Below are positions 55,764 to 63,667 of a DNA stretch of 64,000 nucleotides, one piece after another (within the stretch, counting starts at the first letter, position 1; each line of letters begins with the position of its first letter). Source of the stretch: Bradyrhizobium sp. 141 (GTDB lineage Bacteria; Pseudomonadota; Alphaproteobacteria; Rhizobiales; Xanthobacteraceae); assembly GCF_023074055.1 (NCBI RefSeq), contig NZ_JADPKR010000108.1, positions 186,001-250,000 of the forward strand. The letters run 5' to 3'. The notes below the pieces were generated by a model. That model worked only from the letters and a program-made list of their open reading frames with translations. It did not search any database and was not told the origin of the DNA. Position numbers and translations under genes: made by a program.

Positions 55764-57173
55764 ATGCGAGCGAGCACCATCAAATATGAAACTTTCGACG
55801 GCAGGGCCGGCGCACAACGCACCGGCTCGCCTCTTGCGACCTCTCTCACGCTGGCCGCAATGAGCCTCGGCTATGGCGTCGTGCAGCTCGACGTCACCAT
55901 CGTCAATACGGCGCTTGATGCGATGGGCAGGACGCTCGGCGGCGGCGTCGCCGAGCTGCAATGGGTGGTCAGCGCCTATACCATCGCGTTTGCCGCCTTC
56001 ATCCTGACATCAGGCGCGCTTGGCGACCGCATCGGCGCCAAGCGTGTCTTCATGGCGGGGTTCGCCATCTTCACCGCGGCTTCGCTCGCCTGCGCGCTGT
56101 CGCCTAATGCGGCCGTGCTGATCGCAGCGCGGCTGGTCCAGGGGCTGGCGGCGGCGATCCTGGTGCCGAATTCCCTTGCGCTGCTCAATCATGCCTATGC
56201 GGACGACCGCGCGCGCGGCCGTGCCGTCGCGGTCTGGGCTGCCGGAGCGAGCCTTGCGCTCACCGCCGGCCCCTTCGTCGGCGGCGCGCTGATCACGCTG
56301 GTCGGTTGGCGCGCGATCTTCCTGGTCAATCTGCCGATCGGGCTCGCCGGCCTGTGGCTGAGCTGGCGCTACGCCAGCGAGACCACGCAAGCGCGCTCGC
56401 GCGAGATCGATCTGCCCGGCCAGCTTGCCGCGATCGGCGCGTTGGGGGCGCTCGCCGGCGCGATCATCGAGGGCGGCGCGCTCGGCTTCGGACATCCAGC
56501 CGTGATCGCAGCCTTTGCCGCAGCCGCAATTCTCGCCGTGCTCTTCGTCTGGCGTGAGAGCCGCGCTGCGCAGCCGATGCTGCCCTTCTCGTTGTTCAGT
56601 CACCGCCTGTTTACCCTGACCACGATCGTCGGCCTCCTCGTCAACATCGCGATCTACGGCCTGATCTTCGTGCTCAGCCTGTACTTCCAGAGGATCAACG
56701 GCCTGTCGGCGTGGTGGACCGGTCTCGCCTTCGTGCCGATGATGGCGGCGGTGCTGCCGGTCAATCTGCTGGCGCCTCGGCTCGCCGAACGCATCGGCGC
56801 GTGCCTGACCATCGTCGTCGGCGCCTGCGTCTCGGCGCTTGGTTGCCTCGGCCTGCTCGGGATCGAAGCCGGCACGGGCTATTGGGCGATCTTTGCGCAG
56901 ATGATCGCGATCAGCGGCGGACTCGGGCTGCTGGTGCCGCCGCTGACCTCGACCTTGCTGGGCAGCGTCGCGAAGGCGCGCTCCGGCATCGCCGCGGGTG
57001 TCCTGAACGCGACGCGGCAGACCGGCAGCGTCCTCGGCGTCGCGCTATTCGGCTCGCTGGTGGCCCCGGAGGGGGCGTTCATGACGGGCCTGCATCTGTC
57101 GCTGGTCGTGTCCGCGGCCGTGCTGCTGCTCGCCGCTGCCGTGATCGGCGTCGGTGCGCCGGCGCGTGGATGA
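55764..57173 (+). CDS. DHA2-family MFS drug exporter (EmrB/QacA type)
   Basis: The 469-residue protein has 14 predicted helices. MSLGYGVVQLDVTIVNTALD is the helix-1 DHA2 motif, followed by LQWVVSAYTIAFAAF in helix 2, GALGDRIGAKRVF (motif A) and GASLALTAGPFVGGALI (motif C) in helix 5, the antiporter signature. It should export drugs or other hydrophobic compounds in exchange for protons. No adjacent TetR regulator or EmrA-like adaptor is seen, so it may act alone across the inner membrane. Confidence 0.9.
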   Translation: MRASTIKYETFDGRAGAQRTGSPLATSLTLAAMSLGYGVVQLDVTIVNTALDAMGRTLGGGVAELQWVVSAYTIAFAAFILTSGALGDRIGAKRVFMAGFAIFTAASLACALSPNAAVLIAARLVQGLAAAILVPNSLALLNHAYADDRARGRAVAVWAAGASLALTAGPFVGGALITLVGWRAIFLVNLPIGLAGLWLSWRYASETTQARSREIDLPGQLAAIGALGALAGAIIEGGALGFGHPAVIAAFAAAAILAVLFVWRESRAAQPMLPFSLFSHRLFTLTTIVGLLVNIAIYGLIFVLSLYFQRINGLSAWWTGLAFVPMMAAVLPVNLLAPRLAERIGACLTIVVGACVSALGCLGLLGIEAGTGYWAIFAQMIAISGGLGLLVPPLTSTLLGSVAKARSGIAAGVLNATRQTGSVLGVALFGSLVAPEGAFMTGLHLSLVVSAAVLLLAAAVIGVGAPARG

Positions 57174-57285
57174 ACAATCCAACGGAATGATCACATCTTC
57201 CGTTCACCATGCCCGAAACAGGCGCGTAGCCAGTTACCGACTGTCCACCTCTATGGGTTCAAGTGCAGGTCGATAGGGGCCTGCA

Positions 57286-59685
57286 ATGTATCAAGTTCTC
57301 TACTGTCTCACCGAAGAGCACGATTTGCGGCTCGTCGCGCTTGGCGGCGCGGTGTGTCTGCTCGCCAGCGCGGCGGCGATCAGCCTGTTCCACCGGGCGC
57401 GCGCGACGCAAGGCCTAGGGCGTCTGGCCTGGCTCGGCCTCGACGCCGCCGTCAGCGGATGCGGCATCTGGGCGACGCATTTCATCGCGATGCTCGCTTA
57501 CGGGCCGGGAGGCGCGGGCGCCTACAACATCCCGGTGACCATCCTGTCGTTGATCTTCGCGATCTCCGTGACCTTCGTGGGGCTGAGCATCGCCATATCG
57601 TCCTTGCGCGCGGTGTGGATCGTTCTCGGCGGCGCCATCGTCGGTTCCGGTGTCGCGGCGATGCATTACACCGGCATGGCGGCGCTGGAGATACCGGCGC
57701 GGGTTGACTGGATCGGAAGCACGGTCACCGTCTCGGTGCTATCAGGAATTTTCTTCGCGGCACTTGCACTGTTCGTGGCGGCGCGACGCGACGACCTCTT
57801 CCACGCGCTGGCGGCGACTGCCCTGCTGACGGTCGCCATCGTCGCGCATCATTTCACCGCGATGGGCGCGGTTGTGCTGACGCCGGATCCGACGCTTGCG
57901 ATCAGCGGGCTGTCGATCCCGCCGGCCTCGTTGTCCTTCCTCACCGCGGGGGCCGCGGTCGCGATCATCGCGATTGCGCTCGTCGCCGGGCTGCTCGACC
58001 GCCGCGCCAAGGGCGAACTTGGCCGCCAGCAGATCGTGCTGGACACGGCGCTGGAGAACATGTCGCAGGGACTGTGCATGTTCGACGCCGACGGCAAGAT
58101 CATCCTGTTCAACGAGCGCTATGCCGCGATGCTCGGCCGCACCAACATCCTGCTCACCGGCCGCCTGCTGGTCGACGTGCTCAGGGAGGAGCAGGCCAAG
58201 GGCCAGTGGCAAGGCGACGCCGGCGAGTTCTTCGCCCGCCTCGTCGCCGACGCGCGCGAGAGCCGCACCACGACCGACGTCGTCAACAGGCTCGGCCGAT
58301 CCATCAGGGTCGTCAACCAGCCAATGCAGGGCGGCGGCTGGGTCGCGACCTTCGAGGACATCACCGAATGGCTGGAGGCCCAGGCCAAGATCTCGCACAT
58401 GGCCCGCCATGACGCGCTGACCAGCCTGCCGAACCGCGTGCTGTTCCACGAGCAGCTCGTGCAGGGACTGCGTCGGACCAGGTCGGGCGACCAGCTCGCG
58501 GTGCTTTGCCTCGATCTCGATCACTTCAAGGACATCAACGACTCGCTCGGCCATCCCATCGGCGATGCCTTGCTCAAGGAGGTCGGCCGCAGGCTGAAGG
58601 CCACCGTCGGCGAGAGCGACACCGTGGCGCGGCTCGGCGGCGACGAGTTCGCCGTGGTCCAGATCGGACGTTCGGAGGAAACCGCGGCGCGATCGCTTGC
58701 CGGGCGCCTCGTCGAGGTGATCTCGGCACCTTACGAGATCGACGACCATCAGATCGTCATCGGCGTCTCGATCGGCATCTCGCTGTCGCCGCAGGATGGC
58801 GACAATCCGGACGAGCTCTTGAAGAACGCCGACCTCGCGCTGTACCGCGCCAAGGCGGACGGCCGCGGCACATACCGGTTCTTCGAGACCGGCATGGATG
58901 CGCGCGCGCAGGCGCGCCGCCTGCTGGAGATGGATCTGCGCGCCGCGCTGCAACGCGACGAGTTCGAGGCGTATTATCAGCCGATCCGCGACGTCGCCAG
59001 CGGTCGCGTCGTCGCCTTCGAGGCGCTGCTCCGCTGGAACCATCCGCAGCGCGGCCTGATCGCGCCCATCAACTTCATTCCGCTGGCCGAGGAGACCGGA
59101 CTGATCGTCCAGCTCGGCGAGTTCGTGCTGCGCTCCGCCTGCACCGACGCGGCCACCTGGCCCGACGATGTCGACGTCGCCGTCAATTTGTCGCCGGTGC
59201 AGTTCAAGAATCCGAACCTGATCGCATCCGTGACCGAGGCGCTGGCCGCTTCGGGACTTGACGCGCACCGCCTCGAGCTCGAGATCACCGAATCCGTGCT
59301 GCTCCAGAACAGCGAGGCGACGCTGACCACGCTGCATGAGCTGCGCGCCATGGGCGTGCGCATTTCGCTCGACGATTTCGGCACCGGCTATTCGTCGCTG
59401 AGCTATTTGCGCAGCTTCCCGTTCGACAAGATCAAGATCGACCGCTCCTTCGTTTCGGAGCTGGCGACGCGCGAGGATTCCATGGCGATTATCCGCGCCG
59501 TGACCGGCCTCGGCCGCAGCCTCGGCATCGTCACCACGGCGGAAGGCGTCGAGAACGATGCGCAGCTCGAGCTGCTCCGGCGCGAAGGCTGTACCCAGGC
59601 GCAGGGCTATCTGTTCAGCAAGCCGAGGCCCGCCTCGGATGTCGCGATCATGCTGGACCGGCCGCGGCTGCGCGCGTCGGCGTAG
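57286..59685 (+). CDS. MHYT-PAS-GGDEF-EAL cyclic-di-GMP protein
   Basis: The 799-residue protein has an N-terminal MHYT membrane sensor of seven helices (about 1-250), with three His-bearing motifs (ATHFIAMLAY, AAMHYTGMAA, VAHHFTAMGA) proposed to bind copper for sensing O2, CO or NO. A PAS-like domain follows (about 250-365), then GGDEF (about 380-535) with an intact RLGGDEFAVV, and EAL (about 550-790) with an intact FEALLRW, NLSPVQF, EITES and LDDFGTGYSSL. Both catalytic motifs look intact, so it could make or break cyclic-di-GMP, possibly switching on the sensed gas. The gene is monocistronic. Confidence 0.92.
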   Translation: MYQVLYCLTEEHDLRLVALGGAVCLLASAAAISLFHRARATQGLGRLAWLGLDAAVSGCGIWATHFIAMLAYGPGGAGAYNIPVTILSLIFAISVTFVGLSIAISSLRAVWIVLGGAIVGSGVAAMHYTGMAALEIPARVDWIGSTVTVSVLSGIFFAALALFVAARRDDLFHALAATALLTVAIVAHHFTAMGAVVLTPDPTLAISGLSIPPASLSFLTAGAAVAIIAIALVAGLLDRRAKGELGRQQIVLDTALENMSQGLCMFDADGKIILFNERYAAMLGRTNILLTGRLLVDVLREEQAKGQWQGDAGEFFARLVADARESRTTTDVVNRLGRSIRVVNQPMQGGGWVATFEDITEWLEAQAKISHMARHDALTSLPNRVLFHEQLVQGLRRTRSGDQLAVLCLDLDHFKDINDSLGHPIGDALLKEVGRRLKATVGESDTVARLGGDEFAVVQIGRSEETAARSLAGRLVEVISAPYEIDDHQIVIGVSIGISLSPQDGDNPDELLKNADLALYRAKADGRGTYRFFETGMDARAQARRLLEMDLRAALQRDEFEAYYQPIRDVASGRVVAFEALLRWNHPQRGLIAPINFIPLAEETGLIVQLGEFVLRSACTDAATWPDDVDVAVNLSPVQFKNPNLIASVTEALAASGLDAHRLELEITESVLLQNSEATLTTLHELRAMGVRISLDDFGTGYSSLSYLRSFPFDKIKIDRSFVSELATREDSMAIIRAVTGLGRSLGIVTTAEGVENDAQLELLRREGCTQAQGYLFSKPRPASDVAIMLDRPRLRASA

Positions 59686-59688
59686 GGA

Positions 59689-60123
59689 TCAGCCGCGGCG
59701 CAGCGCGAAATGCGCGCCGCAGAACGCCATCACGGCGCCGAGGCACAGCGCGGCGAGGCCGGCCAGCACGCCCGAGACCGTCGGGACCGGGCTCGGCGCC
59801 GAAGCCACCTGGCCCGCGCCCGCCAGCAGCAGCACGCCGACCGCGATCAGGAATTGCCGCATCCGCTGCGGGATCTGGCCGGAGACGGCGCTCTGCATCA
59901 ACGTCGCCGTGAAATAGCCGCCGGAAAAGCCGACCGTCGCAATCAACCACCACGCGATCGCCGCGCCGGCGGGGATGAACTCATGGGTGTCGGAACGCCA
60001 GAGCCCGCCGAGGTCGAGCCCGTAGCGCGCGCCCAGCATGTGCACCGCGAGCGCGAGCAGCACGCCTGAGATCATTGCGGCGCCGAGAATCAGGCGGCGC
60101 GGAAAAAAAATCGTCTCAGCCAT
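59689..60123 (-). CDS. Small membrane protein of unknown function
   Basis: The 144-residue product has four predicted membrane helices (LILGAAMISGVLLALAVHML, AAIAWWLIATVGFSGGYF, FLIAVGVLLLAGAGQVASA and VLAGLAALCLGAVMAF). No known family recognised. Start 60123 gives MAETIFFPRR; a further upstream ATG is less likely. It is convergent with the MHYT gene, stops four bases from it, and is divergent from the next gene. Confidence 0.7.
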   Translation of the reverse strand: MAETIFFPRRLILGAAMISGVLLALAVHMLGARYGLDLGGLWRSDTHEFIPAGAAIAWWLIATVGFSGGYFTATLMQSAVSGQIPQRMRQFLIAVGVLLLAGAGQVASAPSPVPTVSGVLAGLAALCLGAVMAFCGAHFALRRG

Positions 60124-60203
60124 GTCTCGCTTGTAGGATGGGCGAGGGCGATCAGGCAAGCGGGTCGCGGGCGGGACTGCGCGGGATCGGATTGATTGTG
60201 AAG

Positions 60204-60791
60204 ATGCAGGATTCGGGAGCTGACGCGACTTCGGGCACGAGCTATGCCTACAAGGCGTCGCTGATCGGTTCGGCGCATCGCTTCGAGCTGACGGAGGAGG
60301 GGCTTTCCTGGCACATCGCCGGGCGCTCGGGCCTTTGGCGTTATGACGAGATCAGCGCGATCCGGCTGTCGTTTCGCCCGGTGTCGATGCAGCAGCACCG
60401 CTTTCGCGCCGACGTCAGCCACAGCAGTGGCCGCCGTATCTCGATCCTGTCGACGAGCTGGCAGACCGCGGCGCTGATGGCGCCGCAGGACTACGGCTTT
60501 CGCGCGTTCATCGTCGCGCTGCATGCGCGGATGGCGAAGGCGGGCAGCCGCGCGGCGCTGACCGCCGGGCTTGGCCGCACGGCCTATGCGGCAGTGCTGG
60601 CGTTCCTGGCGATGCTGACGGTGGCGATGGTGGGCCTGTTGATCCGCGCCCTCGTGATCGGCGAGTTCGCCGGCGCGCTGTTCATCCTCGGCTTTGCCGC
60701 GCTGTTCGCCTGGCAGGTCGGCGGCTTCGTGCGACGCAACCAGCCGCGGAGCTATGGCTTCGAGCAATTGCCCCGGTCCTTGCTGCCATAG
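60204..60791 (+). CDS. Membrane protein of unknown function with PH-like N-terminal region
   Basis: The 195-residue product starts with a soluble beta-rich region (SLIGSAHRFELTEEGLSWHI, then ISAIRLSFRPVSM) that is suggestive of a small PH-like or bacterial PH fold. Two membrane helices follow (YAAVLAFLAMLTVAMVGLLI and FAGALFILGFAALFAW). I recognise no named family. GTG 60198 is a possible alternative start. It is convergent with the MocR gene nine bases away. Confidence 0.65.
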   Translation: MQDSGADATSGTSYAYKASLIGSAHRFELTEEGLSWHIAGRSGLWRYDEISAIRLSFRPVSMQQHRFRADVSHSSGRRISILSTSWQTAALMAPQDYGFRAFIVALHARMAKAGSRAALTAGLGRTAYAAVLAFLAMLTVAMVGLLIRALVIGEFAGALFILGFAALFAWQVGGFVRRNQPRSYGFEQLPRSLLP

Positions 60792-60799
60792 ACCGATCG

Positions 60800-62143
60800 C
60801 TACTCCGTCGAGTCGAAATCCTCTTCCTTGGTGCCGAGCAGCGACACGATGGTGCGCAGGCCGGAATCGAGTTGCTCGAAGGTGGGCGGGGCGAGTGCGA
60901 GGCGCACCGCGTTCGGTGCATGGCCGTGGGCGATGGCGAAGGTGGAGGACGGCGTCAGTGCGATGCCGCGCCGGGCCGCAGCCGCCACGAAGGTCTGCGA
61001 GCGCCAGTGCGGCGGCAGCGTCAGCCACAGATGGTATGAGCGCGGATCGGCGGCGAGCTGGTAGCCGGCCAGCAGTCTTGCGGCGGTCTGCTGCCGCCGC
61101 GCGGCGTCGATCCGTTTCAGCCGCGTCAGCTCGGCGACGGTGCCGTCGGCCATCAGCCGCTGCCCGGATGCGAGCGCGTGGCCGGAGGCGATCCAGCCGC
61201 CGGTCCGCACGGCGCTCATCACGCTTTCGCGCAAGTGAGGCGGCGCCACGAGGATTCCGAGTGCAAGGCCGGGCGCGACCTTCTTGGACAGGCTGTCGAG
61301 CACGATGCAGCGGTCAGGCCCGAGCGCGGCCAGCGGCGTATCGTCGGCGAGGAAGCCGTAGACGGTGTCCTCGATGATGGTGAGGTCGAGCTTCTCGGCG
61401 ACGCGCATGATGTCGGCGCGCCGCGTCGCGTTCATGGTGACGCCGAGCGGGTTTTGGATGATGGGCTGGAGATACAGCGCCGACAGATGCGCCTCGCGGT
61501 GCGCCTTCTGGATGGCGTCGGGCCGCGCGCCGTGCTCGTCCATCGGAATCGGGACCAGCGTCACACCGAGCCTCGCCGCGATGCTCTTGACGTAAGGATA
61601 GGTCAGCGCCTCGACGCCGCAGCGGCCGCCGGTCGGGACGAGCGCTGCGAGCGCGGCCGCGAGCGATTGCTTGCCGTTGGCGGTGAAGACGATCTGCTCG
61701 GCCTGCGGCGCGAAATCCTTGCGCGTGAGATAGGCGGCCGCAGCATTGCGTGCGCTCTTGGTGCCGGTGCTGGTCGAGACGCGCAGCGCCGATTCGAGCG
61801 CGTCGACGCGCTCGAGCCCTGCGAGGCTCTTGGCGATCATCGCCCATTGCTGCGGCAGCAGCGGATAATTGACCTCGAAATCGATCCGCGCATCGCGCGG
61901 CTCGCTCAAGGCCTCGACCTCGCGCCTGATGTCGCCGGAGATGAAGGTGCCGCGACCGACCTCGCCGACGACGAGCCCACGACGGAGCAACTCCGTGTAA
62001 ACCCGGCTCGCGGTCGAGACCGCAATGCCACGGTCATAGGCAAAATTGCGCTGCGGGGGCAGCCGGTCGCCGGGCCTTAACGTGCCGTTAGCGATATCCA
62101 CGGCAATGGCATCGGCAAGCTTCACGTACTCGAACTTGGACAT
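60800..62143 (-). CDS. MocR-type GntR/aminotransferase transcriptional regulator
   Basis: The 447-residue protein fuses an N-terminal GntR winged HTH (about 1-72, GDRLPPQRNFAYDRGIAVST then ASRVYTELL) to a fold-type I aminotransferase domain (about 100-440) with the PLP lysine K287 in LDSLSKKVAPG and aspartate in IIEDTVYGF. MocR proteins sense PLP-linked ligands and regulate vitamin B6, GABA or taurine metabolism, but no such target gene is adjacent. The palindromes in the upstream gap may be its own operator. Confidence 0.88.
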   Translation of the reverse strand: MSKFEYVKLADAIAVDIANGTLRPGDRLPPQRNFAYDRGIAVSTASRVYTELLRRGLVVGEVGRGTFISGDIRREVEALSEPRDARIDFEVNYPLLPQQWAMIAKSLAGLERVDALESALRVSTSTGTKSARNAAAAYLTRKDFAPQAEQIVFTANGKQSLAAALAALVPTGGRCGVEALTYPYVKSIAARLGVTLVPIPMDEHGARPDAIQKAHREAHLSALYLQPIIQNPLGVTMNATRRADIMRVAEKLDLTIIEDTVYGFLADDTPLAALGPDRCIVLDSLSKKVAPGLALGILVAPPHLRESVMSAVRTGGWIASGHALASGQRLMADGTVAELTRLKRIDAARRQQTAARLLAGYQLAADPRSYHLWLTLPPHWRSQTFVAAAARRGIALTPSSTFAIAHGHAPNAVRLALAPPTFEQLDSGLRTIVSLLGTKEEDFDSTE

Positions 62144-62144
62144 T

Positions 62145-62180
62145 ATTGCACCGAGAGCAATGTTTTACTTGCTCCGAGCA
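62145..62180. promoter_or_regulatory. Candidate operator palindromes upstream of MocR gene
   Basis: ATTGC-N7-GCAAT (62145-62161) and TGCTC-C-GAGCA (62170-62180) are two small palindromes immediately upstream of the MocR start. The first begins two bases before the start codon. They are candidates for autoregulation by the GntR domain and could also affect the divergent DUF1127 gene. This is a weak inference. Confidence 0.35.
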
Positions 62181-62327
62181 GTGTACTGGAGCATTTAAGT
62201 TCCATCAAGTTCCGCGATTGAGCCGAGGAGAGCGAGAGCAATCCGACGGCAATGAGGTGCAAGCGCTCGTAGCGTCTGCGCCAACGGCATCGGCTTCGCC
62301 GCGCGGGACGAGTGCCGGAGAAGACAA

Positions 62328-62564
62328 ATGACCCTGATCTCACAAACTGCCGGGCGGAGCTTACGCCCATCCTCATCGAGCGGATTTTTCAGCACGCTCG
62401 CCCATGCCGCCTACGCGCTGTTCGACCGCCTCGAGCGCCGCTCCGCCGTCAAGACATTGAACGAGCTCGACGACCGCGCCCTGCGCGACATCGGGATCAC
62501 GCGCAGCCAGATCGAGGACGCGGTGTACGGGCAGTTCAAGGCCGAGCTGACGCGATATCTGTGA
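62328..62564 (+). CDS. DUF1127 small protein
   Basis: The 78-residue protein has a DUF1127 domain in its C-terminal half (AVKTLNELDDRALRDIGITR, then SQIEDAVYGQF). The L-D-D-R-x-L-x-D-I-G-I-x-R pattern is the family signature. DUF1127 proteins are small, Arg-rich and common in Rhizobiales, and some affect RNA turnover and phosphate or carbon metabolism. The start follows CGGAGAAG. It is divergent from the MocR gene. Confidence 0.87.
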   Translation: MTLISQTAGRSLRPSSSSGFFSTLAHAAYALFDRLERRSAVKTLNELDDRALRDIGITRSQIEDAVYGQFKAELTRYL

Positions 62565-62592
62565 GTTTGGTCTGAGCGAGCGTTGCTGCTCG

Positions 62593-62732
62593 CTCTCGTG
62601 TCCCGGACGCGCTGCAACGCTCTTGCGTTGCTGCGCAGAGCCGGGACCCAGTAAGCCACAAAGCTCGCTGCAACATGGGCCCCGGCTCTGCAGCGCATCA
62701 CTTCGTGCTGCGCTGCGTCCGGGGCACGAGAG
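62593..62732. repeat. Palindromic intergenic repeat, family D
   Basis: The ends CTCTCGTG and CACGAGAG flank CCCGGACGCG and CGTCCGGGG arms and an inner GCCGGGACCC/GGGCCCCGGC pair. A shorter related copy is at 15272-15363. It begins 28 bases after the DUF1127 stop codon. Confidence 0.8.
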
Positions 62733-62762
62733 TGGCGTTCGACCCGCAACTGTCTCAACATC

Positions 62763-62826
62763 GTCGTTGCGAGCGCAGCGACTTGTCCGCCGAAGCCTCG
62801 GCGAAGGCGGAAGCAATCCAGGAATC
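62763..62826. repeat. Fragment of palindromic repeat family B
   Basis: CGTTGCGAGCGCAGCGA and AGCAATCCAGGAATCTC match parts of the family B repeat at 51389, but a 30-base segment with its own inverted CGCCGAAGCC/TTCGGCG-like pair is inserted and the right arm is lost. Confidence 0.6.
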
Positions 62827-62844
62827 TCTCCGCCGAGGCAGTGC

Positions 62845-62937
62845 CGTAGGGTGGGCAAAGGCGCACAGCGCCGTGCCCACCAATTCAATCGCGACAGGCA
62901 AAGAAGGTGGGCACGCTTCCGCTTTGCCCACCCTACG
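62845..62937. repeat. Palindromic intergenic repeat, family C
   Basis: The ends CGTAGGGTGGGCAAAGGCG and CGCTTTGCCCACCCTACG match the repeat at 44734-44823, with a different loop. It is the third element in a row within this gap. Confidence 0.9.
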
Positions 62938-63568
62938 ATGTCCGAGCTTGTGACACGCAGCTCAAATCGCAGACACACCCTCGCATCCTCGCGGCTCAAT
63001 TCGCCCGAGCTTTGCTTCATCGCTTCGCCCTCAATTGAAAGAGGGCGCAGGGAAGACCGGGCGCCGGCTGGCACCCGCGGTCCACTGTGCGAAAGGCAGT
63101 AGCGAAATCTGCACAGCGGCATACAGGTGAAGCCAAACGACCGGCCTTCCCTGCGCAGTGGTTTGACGGCTTATGTCGTGCTCTCCCCGGGGAGCGATGC
63201 ACTATTGCCCCCGTCGCCTTGCGGATGATCGATGCGCGTGCCCGGTCGGGCCGCCACATCACCGCTGAGACTTGACGCACAGACCCCGGGCGTCAGGACC
63301 ACACGATTTTGCCGTACGCCGATCACACCGGTCGTGTGCGCGACACGTTTCGCTCACGGTTGCCCGCCCTGCGAAGCTCTTCGCGCCGATGTCACCTGCG
63401 TCCACCGCCGTCCGGCCCGCGTTCGTGACGATCGCGATACGCCCCTCTTCCTTGGGCCGGGTTAAGGCGACACATACGCCGTTTCCGAATTTCGGTAAAG
63501 TGGAATATTTCTGCGGCGGGCGTTGACCCAGGGCTCGCGTGTTTTGCCCGTCGGCAACGCAAGGACTT
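62938..63568. other. Non-genic stretch, possible degenerate dispersed element
   Basis: About 630 bases between repeat families C and A hold no frame with a convincing start, ribosome site or domain. Several short frames overlap on both strands. A plus-strand segment around 63400-63530 reads RVRDDRDTPLFLG and, in another frame, FPNFGKVEYFCGG, which recalls peptide-like strings I associate with repeated non-coding segments of Bradyrhizobium genomes. It may be a decayed multicopy element rather than a gene. Confidence 0.4.
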
Positions 63569-63646
63569 GTAGCCCGGATGAGCGAAGCGACATCCGGGGT
63601 TCTCGCCATGAGTGGCCCCGGGTGTCGCTTCGCTCACCCGGGCTAC
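63569..63646. repeat. Palindromic intergenic repeat, family A
   Basis: The ends GTAGCCCGGATGAGCGAAGC and GCTTCGCTCACCCGGGCTAC are complementary with one mismatch. It is a copy of the repeat at 1244-1328 and lies 21 bases from the stop of the universal stress protein gene. Confidence 0.9.
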
Positions 63647-63667
63647 GGAAATGCCGGAGAGTTGAGT

